A stretch of 64,000 bases of DNA from Verrucomicrobiota bacterium (GCA_023457715.1 JAEWKR010000107.1:1-64000), one strand, 5' to 3'; counted from the stretch's first letter, positions 51,401 through 59,690 are shown. Numbers and translations: made by a program. Notes: generated by a model not told the origin, from the letters alone.

Positions 51401-52155
51401 CGAATGCGAGCCTGACCGTTAAACCGATCGCGACCGCGACTCACACCGTATCGGGCGCGCGCATCTCCGATGATCCGGCATGGCGCGAGGTGACAGTCCA
51501 AAGCCGGGTCACCTGGGTTGCACCGCTCACCGGAATTGCGTGGCAAGTTGCGATTCCGGAAGGATGGGTGCTTGCCGCGGAGACGGCCAGCACGGCGTCC
51601 ACGCGTCCCGCTCCGGCGCAGGGCTCGCTCCTCGAATGGTCCTGGACGTCAAGCCCGCCATCGCCCCTGGAGTTTAGCTACACGTTGAGGACCTCTGCGG
51701 CTAACAGTACTGCGGGCGCCCTGTCCGCGTTGGTGTCCGCGAACGTGACAGGCGTGAATGGCACGCCGTCGGAGTTGGTAACGCCGGATCCGCTGAGTTT
51801 GCCACCGCCCAGTCATTCCGCCGACACGAACGGAGATTTCCGCCTGAGCCTGAGCGAGCTGACACGCGTCATCGAGTTATACAACACGCGCAATGGCACC
51901 GTCCGCACGGGCGCGTACGCCGTCGCAACGGTGGCGTCCGAAGATGGGTTTGCGCCTGCGCCCGGCCGGAATCTAAACGAAGCGGTCAGCCTTTCACGGT
52001 ACCACTCGGCCGATACTCCCGGATCAGACGGCCAGATCAGCCTGCTGGAACTCACTCGGGTCATCGAACTCTACAATTTCCGCAGCGGCACCGCGCGGAC
52101 CGGGCAGTATCATGTGGAGTCAGGGACGGCGGATGGTTTTGCCGTGGGGCCCTGA
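45487..52155 (+). CDS. Giant exoprotein 2: metzincin protease with NHL, Ig, cohesin-like and dockerin-like modules
   Basis: A 2222-aa secreted protein. An N-terminal leader/TM (~8-26) is followed by a metzincin-type protease region (~160-375) with the zinc motif HELGHLFGLSHD (His308, Glu309, His312, His318) and the Met-turn AIMGAAY (Met341). A pre-peptidase-C-like beta domain (~390-510) and Ig (~518-595) come next. Then a long NHL propeller array (~600-1240; units like ARFHEPRSVALGSDGTLYVAD), three Ig domains (~1245-1495), more NHL units (~1497-1815) and two Ig domains (~1815-1980). A cohesin-like beta domain follows (~1985-2100). The end has two EF-hand/dockerin-like repeats, the first with calcium loop DTNGDFRLSLSE (~2112). 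It is probably cell-surface or extracellular. A decayed third repeat follows the stop. Confidence 0.85.
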   Translation: MNFFRPWLPRLLAAIILLAVVFAALRSPRSEPLPTTAGRASPVAAVPPPPLSHGVHALQVPLRTPTVAPHVSVRELQLADLEAGSALHRQVAALEPAARSNALRRLSRLMATATDPESLRVDPRGGVYFVCRALPVEGRENRRERAQSIGAAVPIANVPVRHSLPGATKVLFLDFNGHVVTGTAWNTAQATSWNCLPYDTDGDRTTFSDTEQSAILEIWRRVAEDYAPFDVDVTTEEPAQLTPQVARALITLTVDAQGQPLPENTGGGVAYADVFGDPEFATRYSPAFIYADNLAGGAAAPIAEAASHELGHLFGLSHDGTATAPYYDGHGSGALSWGAIMGAAYHRNVSQWSRGEYFGANNTEDDLTIIASHLGYRPDDAGAGVSDARALAIGPTGEFSHAAVIAHPGDADVFAFATAAGSITLQATPYSESSDTAGTNLDAALDILDGTGAVVASSNPTDGTSASVTFTAATGMYYARITGVGAGTPLANPPIGYTAYGSLGSFTFSGLVNVAAPGIAAQPQSEVLGTGEVAVLSVNATGGPLSYQWLRDGNPIAGATDSRLRVDATQPGSYRVAVTNPAGTVLSNPAVITTVAETVTALALQTVAGTAPGHADATGGNARFHEPRSVALGSDGTLYVADAQNHVVRKVTSTGIVTTLAGMPGERGFVDGTAMNARFHTPADLAVDAQGNVYVSDSGNQAIRMVSPSGVTTTIPIPQSEFVSGFGIAVDGEGSLYVADSYYCTVVKRTSAGVVTTLAGQKTNRGFADGPGNEAIFNFSNAGQIGWDGNGGLLVADSANGRIRRIGMDGTVSTVVANLTFPTGVCSDGHGGLYVADTFVDKVIHIAADGARTAFGGPAAGSVDGTATAARFNQPGGLAADAAGNCYVADVKNSTVRKITGAGSVSTLAGRPVSGFDNGPSPGAQFGDPLGVAVDAAGAVYVADRTNNSIRRLDGGLVLSTYAGIPDGLVGHANGPGAEARFYWPFNVTADANGNIFVAEPQMNLVRRIATGGIVTTLAGFAAEIPTIVGGLAPGGSADGAGQDARFYGPFAVACDRHGNVFVADSGNHTIRRITPQGVVSTLAGSALEIGSADGVGAAARFKSPSAIAVSDTGDVYVADGYALVRRISPDGRVVTVAGSPSANGLVDGVGADARFSAPYGLAIDARGVVYVSDTANHAIRAISPNGAVTTVAGDAYAPGLRDGVGGAARLREPYGIAVGGDGQLWIADRGNGVIRRAERITVSRIIDQMANAGGSATFTVVSPYPGTTYQWLRNGVAIPGQTSSSITLSPLTEGMAGSYQVRVNTPRGEILTNPATLTVRMPPTIVSGLGAMAATEGNQVMMSVQATGAPPLSYEWTCNGVPIAGASGPELVRANLERQDAGTYAVIVRNPAGSATSMGQLDVTAAPTGLRFVRQPASQVVTQGAGFALSVAASDPSAVYQWLLNGLPIPGADGSIYTVPEAGITGSFDYRVQVTNEHGSNLSDVARVTILRRPSYIFATLAGGTLGYADGRGAQARFRYPSSVAPDGIGNVYVADENSIRKVSADGEVTTLAGGSVGPADGLGKAAQFNSPAGVLLHGTVLYVSDTYNSLLRKVTLDGMVTTWAGLHPEMGLTDGVGAAARFRMPSAIAFATDGSAFVADAENHSIRRITPAGEVATVAGSTSLGAANGPYAEARFNRPTGIVRLPSGDFVVSEFGNHQLRVLRTNGTVATLAGSAGVVGDADGSGAEARFFYPSGLALDSQSNVLVADYGNNRIRRVTAAGVVTTLAGRYQRHTDGTDDVAEFRSPRGVAMDPTGNVYVADTYNHAVRVGRPVRPVTLATAPTNLGGTITLSTGPSIPGAAYEWWHDGQRIAGAAGPTLAIGSVTAADAGLYSVTVTHADWTQTSVVVAHIILPPVITAEPVDQDVWRGGAASFAVNATGEGLSYQWQKGGENIPDATGAVYTVASATPAEVGSYRCVVANSAGEVVSANASLTVKPIATATHTVSGARISDDPAWREVTVQSRVTWVAPLTGIAWQVAIPEGWVLAAETASTASTRPAPAQGSLLEWSWTSSPPSPLEFSYTLRTSAANSTAGALSALVSANVTGVNGTPSELVTPDPLSLPPPSHSADTNGDFRLSLSELTRVIELYNTRNGTVRTGAYAVATVASEDGFAPAPGRNLNEAVSLSRYHSADTPGSDGQISLLELTRVIELYNFRSGTARTGQYHVESGTADGFAVGP

Positions 52156-52396
52156 CGCGGATTCCAAACGGAAACAGCTCCGTGCGATGGTAGCGAATAC
52201 CGAAATCCCGGTTGATCCGCCACGCGTGACTGTCACTCGGACGCGTAGGACGGTAGGCGTGAATACCGACGGTGCGATCAGCCTGCTGGAACTCACGCGC
52301 ATGATTGAGCTGTACAATCATCGCGTCGGACAGAACCGCACCGGGGACTATCGCGTGCAGACGGGGACCGAGGACGGCTTTGCGGGAGGCCGGTAA
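52156..52396 (+). pseudogene. Decayed third dockerin-like repeat of giant exoprotein 2
   Basis: Just past the TGA at 52153-52155 the DNA still encodes a third calcium-loop repeat, split between frames. The original frame gives SATRDCHSDA (about 52210-52245, cf. SLSRYHSADT in repeat 2), then hits stops. After a shift of frame the sequence reads NTDGAISLLELTRMIELYN, followed by RTGDYRVQTGTEDGFAGG, to a TAA at 52394-52396. These match repeat 2 (DGQISLLELTRVIELYN, RTGQYHVESGTADGFA). At least one frameshift and two or three nonsense changes separate it from the intact gene. Confidence 0.82.
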
Positions 52397-52701
52397 CCTC
52401 CCGCTGGACCGCCTAGGCGGTTGTCGCCGAAAAGTGACCGCTTCTTTACGCAAGCAGATCGTGCGCAACGGGACAACTGTAGCTGAACCCTGTGAGTCCC
52501 TCGAATGTGCCCCATAAGCCGAGCAAGAGTCCCGAGCTGACTTCGGGAATAAGTTTGACTGGCGCACACGGCTTTTCCCCGATGAACGTGGTTTGCTAAG
52601 CCCCCATGTTTTCGACGCGAATTTGTCCGATCCAGACCCCTGCCGGGCTTTCCCTTTAACTACTTTCGACGGCCGCCCTTCGCGCGGTTTCCAGCCTTAC
52701 C
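52397..52701. other. Leader region of giant exoprotein 3
   Basis: About 300 bp with no gene. A small hairpin (TCCCGAGCTGACTTCGGGA, 52531-52549) lies near a TTGACT hexamer (52555). CTTTAACTACTTTCG (about 52651) is AT-richer than its surroundings and could be part of the promoter. None of these is conclusive. Confidence 0.35.
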
Positions 52702-55700
52702 ATGAAGAGACTTCTATCTACCCTAGTTGCAGCCCTGCTCACAGCCGCAGCCGCGAGCGCTCAGACGGCGACCTTGACGTCCTCCGCCGGGACGTACGGG
52801 GCGGCTCAAGGGCAGTTAACTCTCACTGCCACGATTAATTTCCCCGCCAATGCGAATACCATAGCATCCGTGGCGGTCACCAATGGCGGCTCGGGTTACA
52901 CGTCGGCCCCGACGGTGACCTTCGACTCCTTCGAAATCGGGAGTGGTGCCAGCGCAACGGCGACCGTTTCCGGAGGAGTCGTCACCGCGGTTACGGTAAC
53001 CAATGGTGGCTCTGGGTACATCGAGAACCCAACCGTCATTTTCAGCGGGCCGGGAACCGGGGCCACCGCCAACGCAGTCGCCGTTCTTCCCACAGCGATC
53101 GGATTCAAGGTGGGTCTTCCCGCGGGCTGGGCGTTTCTCAGTCAGAACTTCACGTCCGGCACGCCTGCCACGCAGCCCGCCGTCGGCGCCAATGTCTTGG
53201 AATGGAGCTTCTCGAGCTTCCCCGCCGGTAAGCTCCAGTGGACGTTTGTTGTTCGGTATCCGGCTGGAATGACCGGTGACAAGGTTATCTCCGTCGATTC
53301 CACCCAATCGATTTACAAGCCCGGCGACGTCCCCCTGACGGTGGCGGATCTCACGATCACCCCGGCGCCCACCGCCCCGCAATTCAGCACGCATCCCGCT
53401 GATGCGTCGGTCACGGTCGGCAGCAACGCCACATTCACCGCCGCGGCGAGCGGCTACCCGGCGGCCACGTACCAGTGGAAGCTTGGGACCACGAACCTCA
53501 CGAATGGCACAAACGCAGCCGGGACGGTCATCAGCGGAGCCACCTCGGCCACGCTCACCCTGACCGGCGTGCATAAAGCCGACGCTGGCAGCTACACCGT
53601 GGTGGCCTCGAATTCCGCCGGTTCTGTCACGAGCAACGCGGCCACCCTCACGGTGGCGTCTGCCAGCCAGACGATCACGTTCGGTGCATTGCCGGCCAAG
53701 ACGTTTGGCGATGCTGATTTCGCGCTCAGTGCGACGGCGAGTTCAGGCCTCAACGTGACCTATACGAGCTCAAACCCCGCCGTTGCGACCGTCAGCGGCA
53801 ACTCCGTGCACATCGTAGGCGCCGGGACGACCACGATAACGGCGCAGCAAGCGGGCAATGCGGACTTCGCCGCCGCCACCGACGTCCCGCAGACGCTGAC
53901 GGTCGCGAAGGCGACGGCCACGGTTTCCCTGGCGAGCCTGTCCCAGGTCTACACCGGCTCGCCCCGCAGCGTTTCCGCCACGACCACGCCGGCAGGGCTG
54001 ACGGTGGGCGTCACCTACGATGGCAGCGCCACGGCGCCCACCGCGGTCGGCAGCTATCCGGTGGTTGCGACGATCTCCGACCCCAACTTTACCGGCACGG
54101 CCAGCGGCACGCTGCAGATCACCAAGGCCGACCAGACGATCACCTTCGCCGCGCTGCCGTCGCTCGCGTTTGGCGACGCTCCGTTCCAGCTCGCTGCGAC
54201 GTCGAGCTCGGGATTGCCCGTCACCTACACCACGTCGGATGCCAGTGTCATCGCGGTTTCCGGCACGACCGCCACGGTCGCGGGCGTCGGTCCGGTGACG
54301 ATCACCGCCAGTCAGGCCGGTGATGCCAATTACAACGCCGCCACGAGCGTGCAGCGGAACACCACGGTTGGTAACGCGCGCCAGACGATCACGTTTGCGG
54401 CGCTCCCCGCCAAGACCTTCGGTGACGCTGACTTCACGCTCACGGCCACGGCGTCGTCCGCACTGACCGTGACCTTCACCAGCTCGAACCCGAGCGTGGC
54501 CACGGTCAGCGGCAACTCGGTCCATATCGTCGGCGCCGGCACCACGACGATTACCGCAAGCCAGGCAGGGAGCACGAACTTCAGTGCCGCCGAAGATGTC
54601 CAGAGGACGCTGACGGTCGGCAAAGCCACCGCGACGGTCACCCTCGGCGGGTTGAGCGCGACCTACAACGGCAGCCCGGCCAATGCGACGGCGACCACGA
54701 ATCCCGCGGGGCTCACGGTCAACTTCACGTACAATGGCAGCGCCACGGCTCCTACCAACGCCGGGACCTACGCGGTCGTGGGCACGATCTCCGACGCAAA
54801 CTATCAGGGCAGTGCCACCGGCAGCCTGGTGATCGCCAAGGCCGCGCAAACCATCACGTTCGGTAGCCTGGCTTCCAAGGTGGTCGGCGACGCGGATTTT
54901 TCGATCAGCGCCACCAGCACGTCGGGCGAAGCGGTCACGTTTGTCAGCTCAACCCCGGCGGTGGCCACCGTGACGGGCACCACCGTTCACATTGTCGGAG
55001 CCGGCACCGCGACCCTCACCGCCCGGCAGTCCGGCAATGCGAATTATAACGCGGCCACGGACGTGGCTCAGACGCTGACGGTCGGCAAGGGCACGGCCAC
55101 GGTCACGCTTTCGGTGTCCAGCAAGCCCTACACGGGTTCGCCGCTGCAGCCGACCGCGACGACCACGCCCGCCGGCCTTGTCGTGACGTACGCCTTTGAC
55201 GGTCGTTCAACCCCTCCGGTCGCGGTGGGGTCTTATCCCGTGACGGCCACCGTGTCCGACGCGAATTACACCGGCACCGCATCCGGCACCTTCACCATCA
55301 CGAAGGCTGATCAAACCATCGTCTTCGGCGGGCTCGACCCCGTGGTGCTCAGCAGTGGAACCAGGACGATCGTCGCCACCGCCAGTTCCGGTCTCCCGGT
55401 CTCCTTTGCCAGCTCGGACACCGCGGTGGCCACCATTGACGGCAGCACCGCCACGCTCGTGGCGGTCGGCAACACGACCATCACAGCGTCCCAGGCCGGC
55501 AATGAAAACTACAATGCGGCCGCGACGGTCGCGCGCGTGCTCCGCGTCATCGACGGCATTGCGCCGGTGTTCACCCAAGGCCCCGCGGACGTCACCGTTG
55601 CCCCTGGGGCCACGGCCACCTTCACGGTCACGGCCGTGGGGACGCCGGCCCCGAGCTACGAGTGGTACACGCGCACGGGCCCCGATGCTCCATGGGTGCT

Positions 55701-57630
55701 GATGCTCAATCCCAGCAAGTACGAAGGCACCAACACGTCCACGCTGAAGGTTCTGTCGGTCACCGCCGACATGAGCGGACATCAGTTCATGTGCATGATC
55801 GCGAACGTGGCGGAGCAGAACATCCCGTCGAACTTCGCGACCTTGACGGTTGCCGCCGCCCCGGTCTTTACCACCGAACCCGCCGACCGCGCGATTGACG
55901 GACCGGCCACGGTCACCTTCAACGCGGTCGCGACGGGTGCGCCCGAGCCGACCCTCAAATGGCAGACCCGCGCATCCGCCGAAGGCACCTGGTCTGATAT
56001 CGTCGACGGCGCGCCTTATGCCGGTGCGACGACGGGTACATTGAGCGTGGCCGCGACCACGGCCCTGTCGGGTTCACAGTACCGGGCGATTGCCTCGAAT
56101 TCGGTGCAGGCTGGCGTCACCTCCCGGATCGCACTCTTGACCGTGGGCGAGCCGGTGGTTGCACCGCAGATCACGACCCAACCCACGGATGTCAGCGTCC
56201 TCGCCGGGTCCAGCGCCGTGTTCACGGTGGTGGCGTCCGGCACCGGCCCCCTGACGTACCAGTGGGCGAAGGGGACCGCAGCCATCGCCGGTGCCACCGG
56301 TGCTTCGCTGACCTTGGATACGGTGGCGGAGGCAAATTCCGGCGAATATTCGGTCGTTGTCACCGGTGCGGCGGGCGCAGCGACGTCGCGCGCCGCCAAG
56401 CTGACCGTCACTCCCGTGACTGCCGGCGCGCCCGCCGTGGTGCAGCAGCCGGTGTCCCAGACCGTCGCCCGCGGGAAGTTGGTGGTCTTCAATTGTGACA
56501 TCGACGACACCCCGGCACCGGTTCCGACTGCGGGAACGCCGCGCACCCTCGCGCTGACCACCACCGCGTATCAATGGCATTTCAACGGGGTACCGCTGGT
56601 GGACGGCACGTTTGGTACGACGGTCATCTCCGGCGCGACCACCAAGACCCTGTCCATCGATAATCCGACCGACGCGAACGCGGGCGTCTACACGTGCACG
56701 GTGACCACCAGCGTGGGAACCGTCATGAGCAAGCCGGCCATGCTGGCGGTGCAGGCGTCGGCCGTGAACTCGGGCCGGCTCCTGAATCTCTCGGCCCGTG
56801 GCCAGGTTGGCACGGGCGGTGATGTCATGATTGTCGGCTACGTCGTCAGCGGAAACGCACCGCTGCCGGTCCTTGTGCGCGCCGCTGGCCCCGCCATCGC
56901 CAAGGCGCCTTTCAACGTTCCCGGCACGCTGTCGAATCCTTCGATCGAGCTGCACCAGGTCGTGGATCAGGTCGACAGCGTCATCGGCACCAACACCGGT
57001 TGGGCCGGCAACGGGACCATCAAGACCCTGGCTGATTCGCTGTATGCGTTCGACTGGGGCACTGAAGCGACGCCTGACTCCGCGCTCCTGCGCAACAACG
57101 CCGCGGGCGTTTACACGGCGGTGATCAGTGGCGCGGCCGGCTCTACGGCCCCCACCGGTGTGGCGCTGGCCGAGATGTACGATGCGTCGCTCAACGCCGC
57201 CTACGATCCCGCCACCTCGCCGCATCTCGTGAACATCTCCGTTCGCGGTAAAGTGGGCACGGGCGCGAATCAGCTGATCGTGGGTTTCGTGGTCGGCGGC
57301 ACTACATCGACGACCGTCCTGATTCGCGCGGCCGGTCCGGCAATCGCGAAGGCGCCCTTCTCGGTACCGGGCACCCTGGCCGATCCGAAGATCGAGATCC
57401 ACCAGCGGGTGAACGATGTCGATACGATCCTCGCCACCAATACCGGCTGGGGCGCCAACGCCGAAATCGGCCGCGCCGCGGCGAAGGTTTACGCCTTCCC
57501 CTGGGGCGATCAGGCCACCGCTGATTCGGCGATCCTGATGACGCTTCCGCCCGGCGCCTACACCGCCGTCGTCTCCGGGGCCGCCGGCGGCACGGGGGTG
57601 TCCCTGGTCGAAGTCTACGAAGTTCCGTAA
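52702..57630 (+). CDS. Giant exoprotein 3: MBG/Ig repeat surface protein
   Basis: A 1642-aa secreted protein with a clear signal peptide (KRLLSTLVAALLTAAAASA, cut near residue 20-21). Two copies of the VTNGGSGY motif lie at ~61 and ~98. A cohesin-like segment (~130-215) has GLPAGWAFLSQ...LEWSFSSFPAGKLQWTF. An Ig domain (~225-320) follows. Alternating bacterial-Ig units (ITFGALPAKTFGDADFALS type, five copies at ~328, 481, 562, 718 and 873) and MBG units (SLSQVYTGSPRSVSATTTPAGLT type, three copies) come next. Further Ig domains occupy ~955-1355. The end has two copies of the GFVVGG...VLIRAAGPAIAKAPF module shared with exoprotein 1. No catalytic motif is seen; an adhesive or structural role is inferred. 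Confidence 0.85.
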   Translation: MKRLLSTLVAALLTAAAASAQTATLTSSAGTYGAAQGQLTLTATINFPANANTIASVAVTNGGSGYTSAPTVTFDSFEIGSGASATATVSGGVVTAVTVTNGGSGYIENPTVIFSGPGTGATANAVAVLPTAIGFKVGLPAGWAFLSQNFTSGTPATQPAVGANVLEWSFSSFPAGKLQWTFVVRYPAGMTGDKVISVDSTQSIYKPGDVPLTVADLTITPAPTAPQFSTHPADASVTVGSNATFTAAASGYPAATYQWKLGTTNLTNGTNAAGTVISGATSATLTLTGVHKADAGSYTVVASNSAGSVTSNAATLTVASASQTITFGALPAKTFGDADFALSATASSGLNVTYTSSNPAVATVSGNSVHIVGAGTTTITAQQAGNADFAAATDVPQTLTVAKATATVSLASLSQVYTGSPRSVSATTTPAGLTVGVTYDGSATAPTAVGSYPVVATISDPNFTGTASGTLQITKADQTITFAALPSLAFGDAPFQLAATSSSGLPVTYTTSDASVIAVSGTTATVAGVGPVTITASQAGDANYNAATSVQRNTTVGNARQTITFAALPAKTFGDADFTLTATASSALTVTFTSSNPSVATVSGNSVHIVGAGTTTITASQAGSTNFSAAEDVQRTLTVGKATATVTLGGLSATYNGSPANATATTNPAGLTVNFTYNGSATAPTNAGTYAVVGTISDANYQGSATGSLVIAKAAQTITFGSLASKVVGDADFSISATSTSGEAVTFVSSTPAVATVTGTTVHIVGAGTATLTARQSGNANYNAATDVAQTLTVGKGTATVTLSVSSKPYTGSPLQPTATTTPAGLVVTYAFDGRSTPPVAVGSYPVTATVSDANYTGTASGTFTITKADQTIVFGGLDPVVLSSGTRTIVATASSGLPVSFASSDTAVATIDGSTATLVAVGNTTITASQAGNENYNAAATVARVLRVIDGIAPVFTQGPADVTVAPGATATFTVTAVGTPAPSYEWYTRTGPDAPWVLMLNPSKYEGTNTSTLKVLSVTADMSGHQFMCMIANVAEQNIPSNFATLTVAAAPVFTTEPADRAIDGPATVTFNAVATGAPEPTLKWQTRASAEGTWSDIVDGAPYAGATTGTLSVAATTALSGSQYRAIASNSVQAGVTSRIALLTVGEPVVAPQITTQPTDVSVLAGSSAVFTVVASGTGPLTYQWAKGTAAIAGATGASLTLDTVAEANSGEYSVVVTGAAGAATSRAAKLTVTPVTAGAPAVVQQPVSQTVARGKLVVFNCDIDDTPAPVPTAGTPRTLALTTTAYQWHFNGVPLVDGTFGTTVISGATTKTLSIDNPTDANAGVYTCTVTTSVGTVMSKPAMLAVQASAVNSGRLLNLSARGQVGTGGDVMIVGYVVSGNAPLPVLVRAAGPAIAKAPFNVPGTLSNPSIELHQVVDQVDSVIGTNTGWAGNGTIKTLADSLYAFDWGTEATPDSALLRNNAAGVYTAVISGAAGSTAPTGVALAEMYDASLNAAYDPATSPHLVNISVRGKVGTGANQLIVGFVVGGTTSTTVLIRAAGPAIAKAPFSVPGTLADPKIEIHQRVNDVDTILATNTGWGANAEIGRAAAKVYAFPWGDQATADSAILMTLPPGAYTAVVSGAAGGTGVSLVEVYEVP

Positions 57631-57739
57631 TCCCTCTTACGACCAGATCCCGGCACCGCCCGCTCTCGGCACATCCGTGCCTGAGGGTGTGGCGGTGGCC
57701 GGAAGTGTCGGGTTGGGGTTGCGCGCGCGCAGAAAGGCC

Positions 57740-58390
57740 ATGGAGTCTGGCGCTGTGAATCTCCGCATCATCCCGGCCGGGCCGATCCAGACGAATGCGT
57801 ACCTCCTGACTGCGCCCGACCGGCGCGAGGCGGTCCTGATCGATGCGCCCGGCGGCATCTGGTCGCTGATCGCACCGGTGCTGGCCGAACAGGGTTGCAC
57901 GCTCACCGAGCTGTGGCTCACGCACGGCCATTGGGATCACACGCAGGGCGGAGCCGAGGTGGTGCGGCAGAGCGGGGCACGGGTGCTGGCCCACGCCGAC
58001 GATCGCGTCATGATCGAGCAACCCGAGATCATGGAACGTTTCATGGGCGAGCGCATGAACCTCGAGCCGATCCGCGTCGACCACTGGGTGGTCCAGGGCG
58101 AAAAGCGGCAGGCGCTGGGGACGTCGATCGAAGTGCGGCATGTGCCGGGTCATTGCCCCGGGAATGTGCTGTTCTATTTCCCGGGCGCGGCAGCGGCGTT
58201 TGTCGGCGACGCGTTGTTCAACGGCAGCATCGGGCGGACGGATCTGCCGGGCGGTAGCTTTGAGCAGCTCGAAAAGTCGATTCGCGCGGAGATCTACACC
58301 CTGCCGGACGAAACCACCGTTTTCCCGGGACATGGTCCCAGCACGACCGTCGGAACGGAGAAGTTCGGGAATCCCTACGTCGCCGCCTGA
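57740..58390 (+). CDS. MBL-fold metallo-hydrolase (glyoxalase II-like)
   Basis: A 216-aa metallo-beta-lactamase-fold enzyme. It opens LRIIPAGPIQTNAYLL and has the metal-binding motif THGHWDHTQG, then VRHVPGHCPGN and FVGDALFNGSIGRTDLPGG, and ends with the FPGHGPSTTVGTEK metal ligand. This short YcbL-like form is found in many bacteria; the substrate is usually an unknown thioester. ATG 57740 is used; in-frame GTG codons at 57677 and 57755 are alternatives, the latter giving the tight family start (NLRIIPAGP). Confidence 0.88.
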   Translation: MESGAVNLRIIPAGPIQTNAYLLTAPDRREAVLIDAPGGIWSLIAPVLAEQGCTLTELWLTHGHWDHTQGGAEVVRQSGARVLAHADDRVMIEQPEIMERFMGERMNLEPIRVDHWVVQGEKRQALGTSIEVRHVPGHCPGNVLFYFPGAAAAFVGDALFNGSIGRTDLPGGSFEQLEKSIRAEIYTLPDETTVFPGHGPSTTVGTEKFGNPYVAA

Positions 58391-58529
58391 GCGGCCGCAA
58401 ATCGCCGCGACGCCACGCCCGAAACCGGACACTCGGAAGGGACGCTCCGGGCGACAGGTTCCGGCGGCCCGGAACTCCGCACTGCTGATTGGACTCCGCG
58501 CCGTCGACGCGCAAGATGCGGCTCTCACG

Positions 58530-59690
58530 ATGACGAGTTCCGAACAAGACGAACGGTTCATGCGCCGCGCACTGGAGGTGGCCCGCAGCGTTTGGGGGAA
58601 CACGCACCCCAATCCGATGGTGGGGGCCGTCATCGTCGAGGATGGCGTCGTCGTGGCGGAGGGTGCGACCGCCCGCGACGGCGGGCCGCATGCCGAACGG
58701 CTCGCCTTGCTGGCGCGGGGCAAACCTCCGCGGGCCGGCGCGTCGCTCTACGTGACGCTCGAGCCCTGCTGCACCCACGGCCGGACCGGCGCGTGCACCG
58801 ACGCGATCATCGCATCGGGCCTCAAGCGGGTGGTCGTGGGCGCGACGGATCCCAACCCGCACCACGCGGGACGCGGGTTTGATGTGCTGCGGGCCGCGGG
58901 CATCGAGGTCGTGACCGGGGTTCTCGAGCGTGAGTGCACGGACCTCAATCTCATCTTCAACCATTGGATCACCCAGGGCGGTCCGTTGCTCGCGGCCAAA
59001 GTGGCCACGACGCTCGACGGCAAGCTCGCCTCGCGAACCGGCGAGTCTCGTTGGATCACGAACGAAACGTCGCGCGCCGATGTTCACCGTTGGCGCCGCG
59101 TGTTCCCGGGCATCGCGGTCGGGGCCATGACGATCCTCAAGGACAATCCCCGTCTGACCGCGCGCCAGGAGGGGCAGCCCGAGTGGTCGCCCAAGCGCTT
59201 TGTCTTCGACGGATTGCTCCGCACGGTGGTGGACAAGAACCTGCCCGGCGTTTTCACGGACGCCTTCCGCGCGGAGACGATCGTTGTGACCACGCCGCAC
59301 GGAGGCCTCGGATACGTCCGCAAACTGCGCGACATGGGCATCACGGTCTGGACGCTCGACTCGCCCACGCATCGCGTGCCCTTCGGCGAGTTTCGGCGGA
59401 AGTGTGCGGAGGAGCGGATCTCCGGAGTGTATTTCGAGGGCGGCGCCCAACTGATCAGCGAACTCGTGCGGGCGCGGCAGCTGGATTACCTCTTCGTGTA
59501 TCACGCCCCGGTGTTGTTCGCCGACGACAAGGCCAAGAGCATTTTCAGCGGCCTGCGTCCGGAGAAACCGGAGCAGGGCGTGCGGCTGGTCGACGTCCGG
59601 CATGAGCACTTCGACGGTGACACGATGATTCGCGGTCGCGTGCAGTATCCGGACAAACTCCTGGTCGACGAAACGGTCTTCTCCAAGTAG
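58530..59690 (+). CDS. ribD: Riboflavin biosynthesis deaminase/reductase
   Basis: A 386-aa bifunctional enzyme for two middle steps of riboflavin synthesis. The N-terminal zinc deaminase (~1-145) has HPNPMVGAVIV, GPHAERLAL (zinc His and catalytic Glu) and TLEPCCTHGRTGACTDAI (zinc Cys pair). The C-terminal NADPH-dependent reductase (~150-386) has PLLAAKVATTLDGKLA, SRWITNETSRADVHRWR and YFEGGAQLISE. Motif order and length are normal. The next gene, rdgB, starts 9 nt downstream, so an operon is likely. No FMN riboswitch pattern is seen upstream (58391-58529). Confidence 0.94.
   Translation: MTSSEQDERFMRRALEVARSVWGNTHPNPMVGAVIVEDGVVVAEGATARDGGPHAERLALLARGKPPRAGASLYVTLEPCCTHGRTGACTDAIIASGLKRVVVGATDPNPHHAGRGFDVLRAAGIEVVTGVLERECTDLNLIFNHWITQGGPLLAAKVATTLDGKLASRTGESRWITNETSRADVHRWRRVFPGIAVGAMTILKDNPRLTARQEGQPEWSPKRFVFDGLLRTVVDKNLPGVFTDAFRAETIVVTTPHGGLGYVRKLRDMGITVWTLDSPTHRVPFGEFRRKCAEERISGVYFEGGAQLISELVRARQLDYLFVYHAPVLFADDKAKSIFSGLRPEKPEQGVRLVDVRHEHFDGDTMIRGRVQYPDKLLVDETVFSK

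Noticed and set aside
58391..58529. FMN riboswitch upstream of ribD
   Set aside because: None of the conserved RFN-element blocks could be found in the 139-bp gap.
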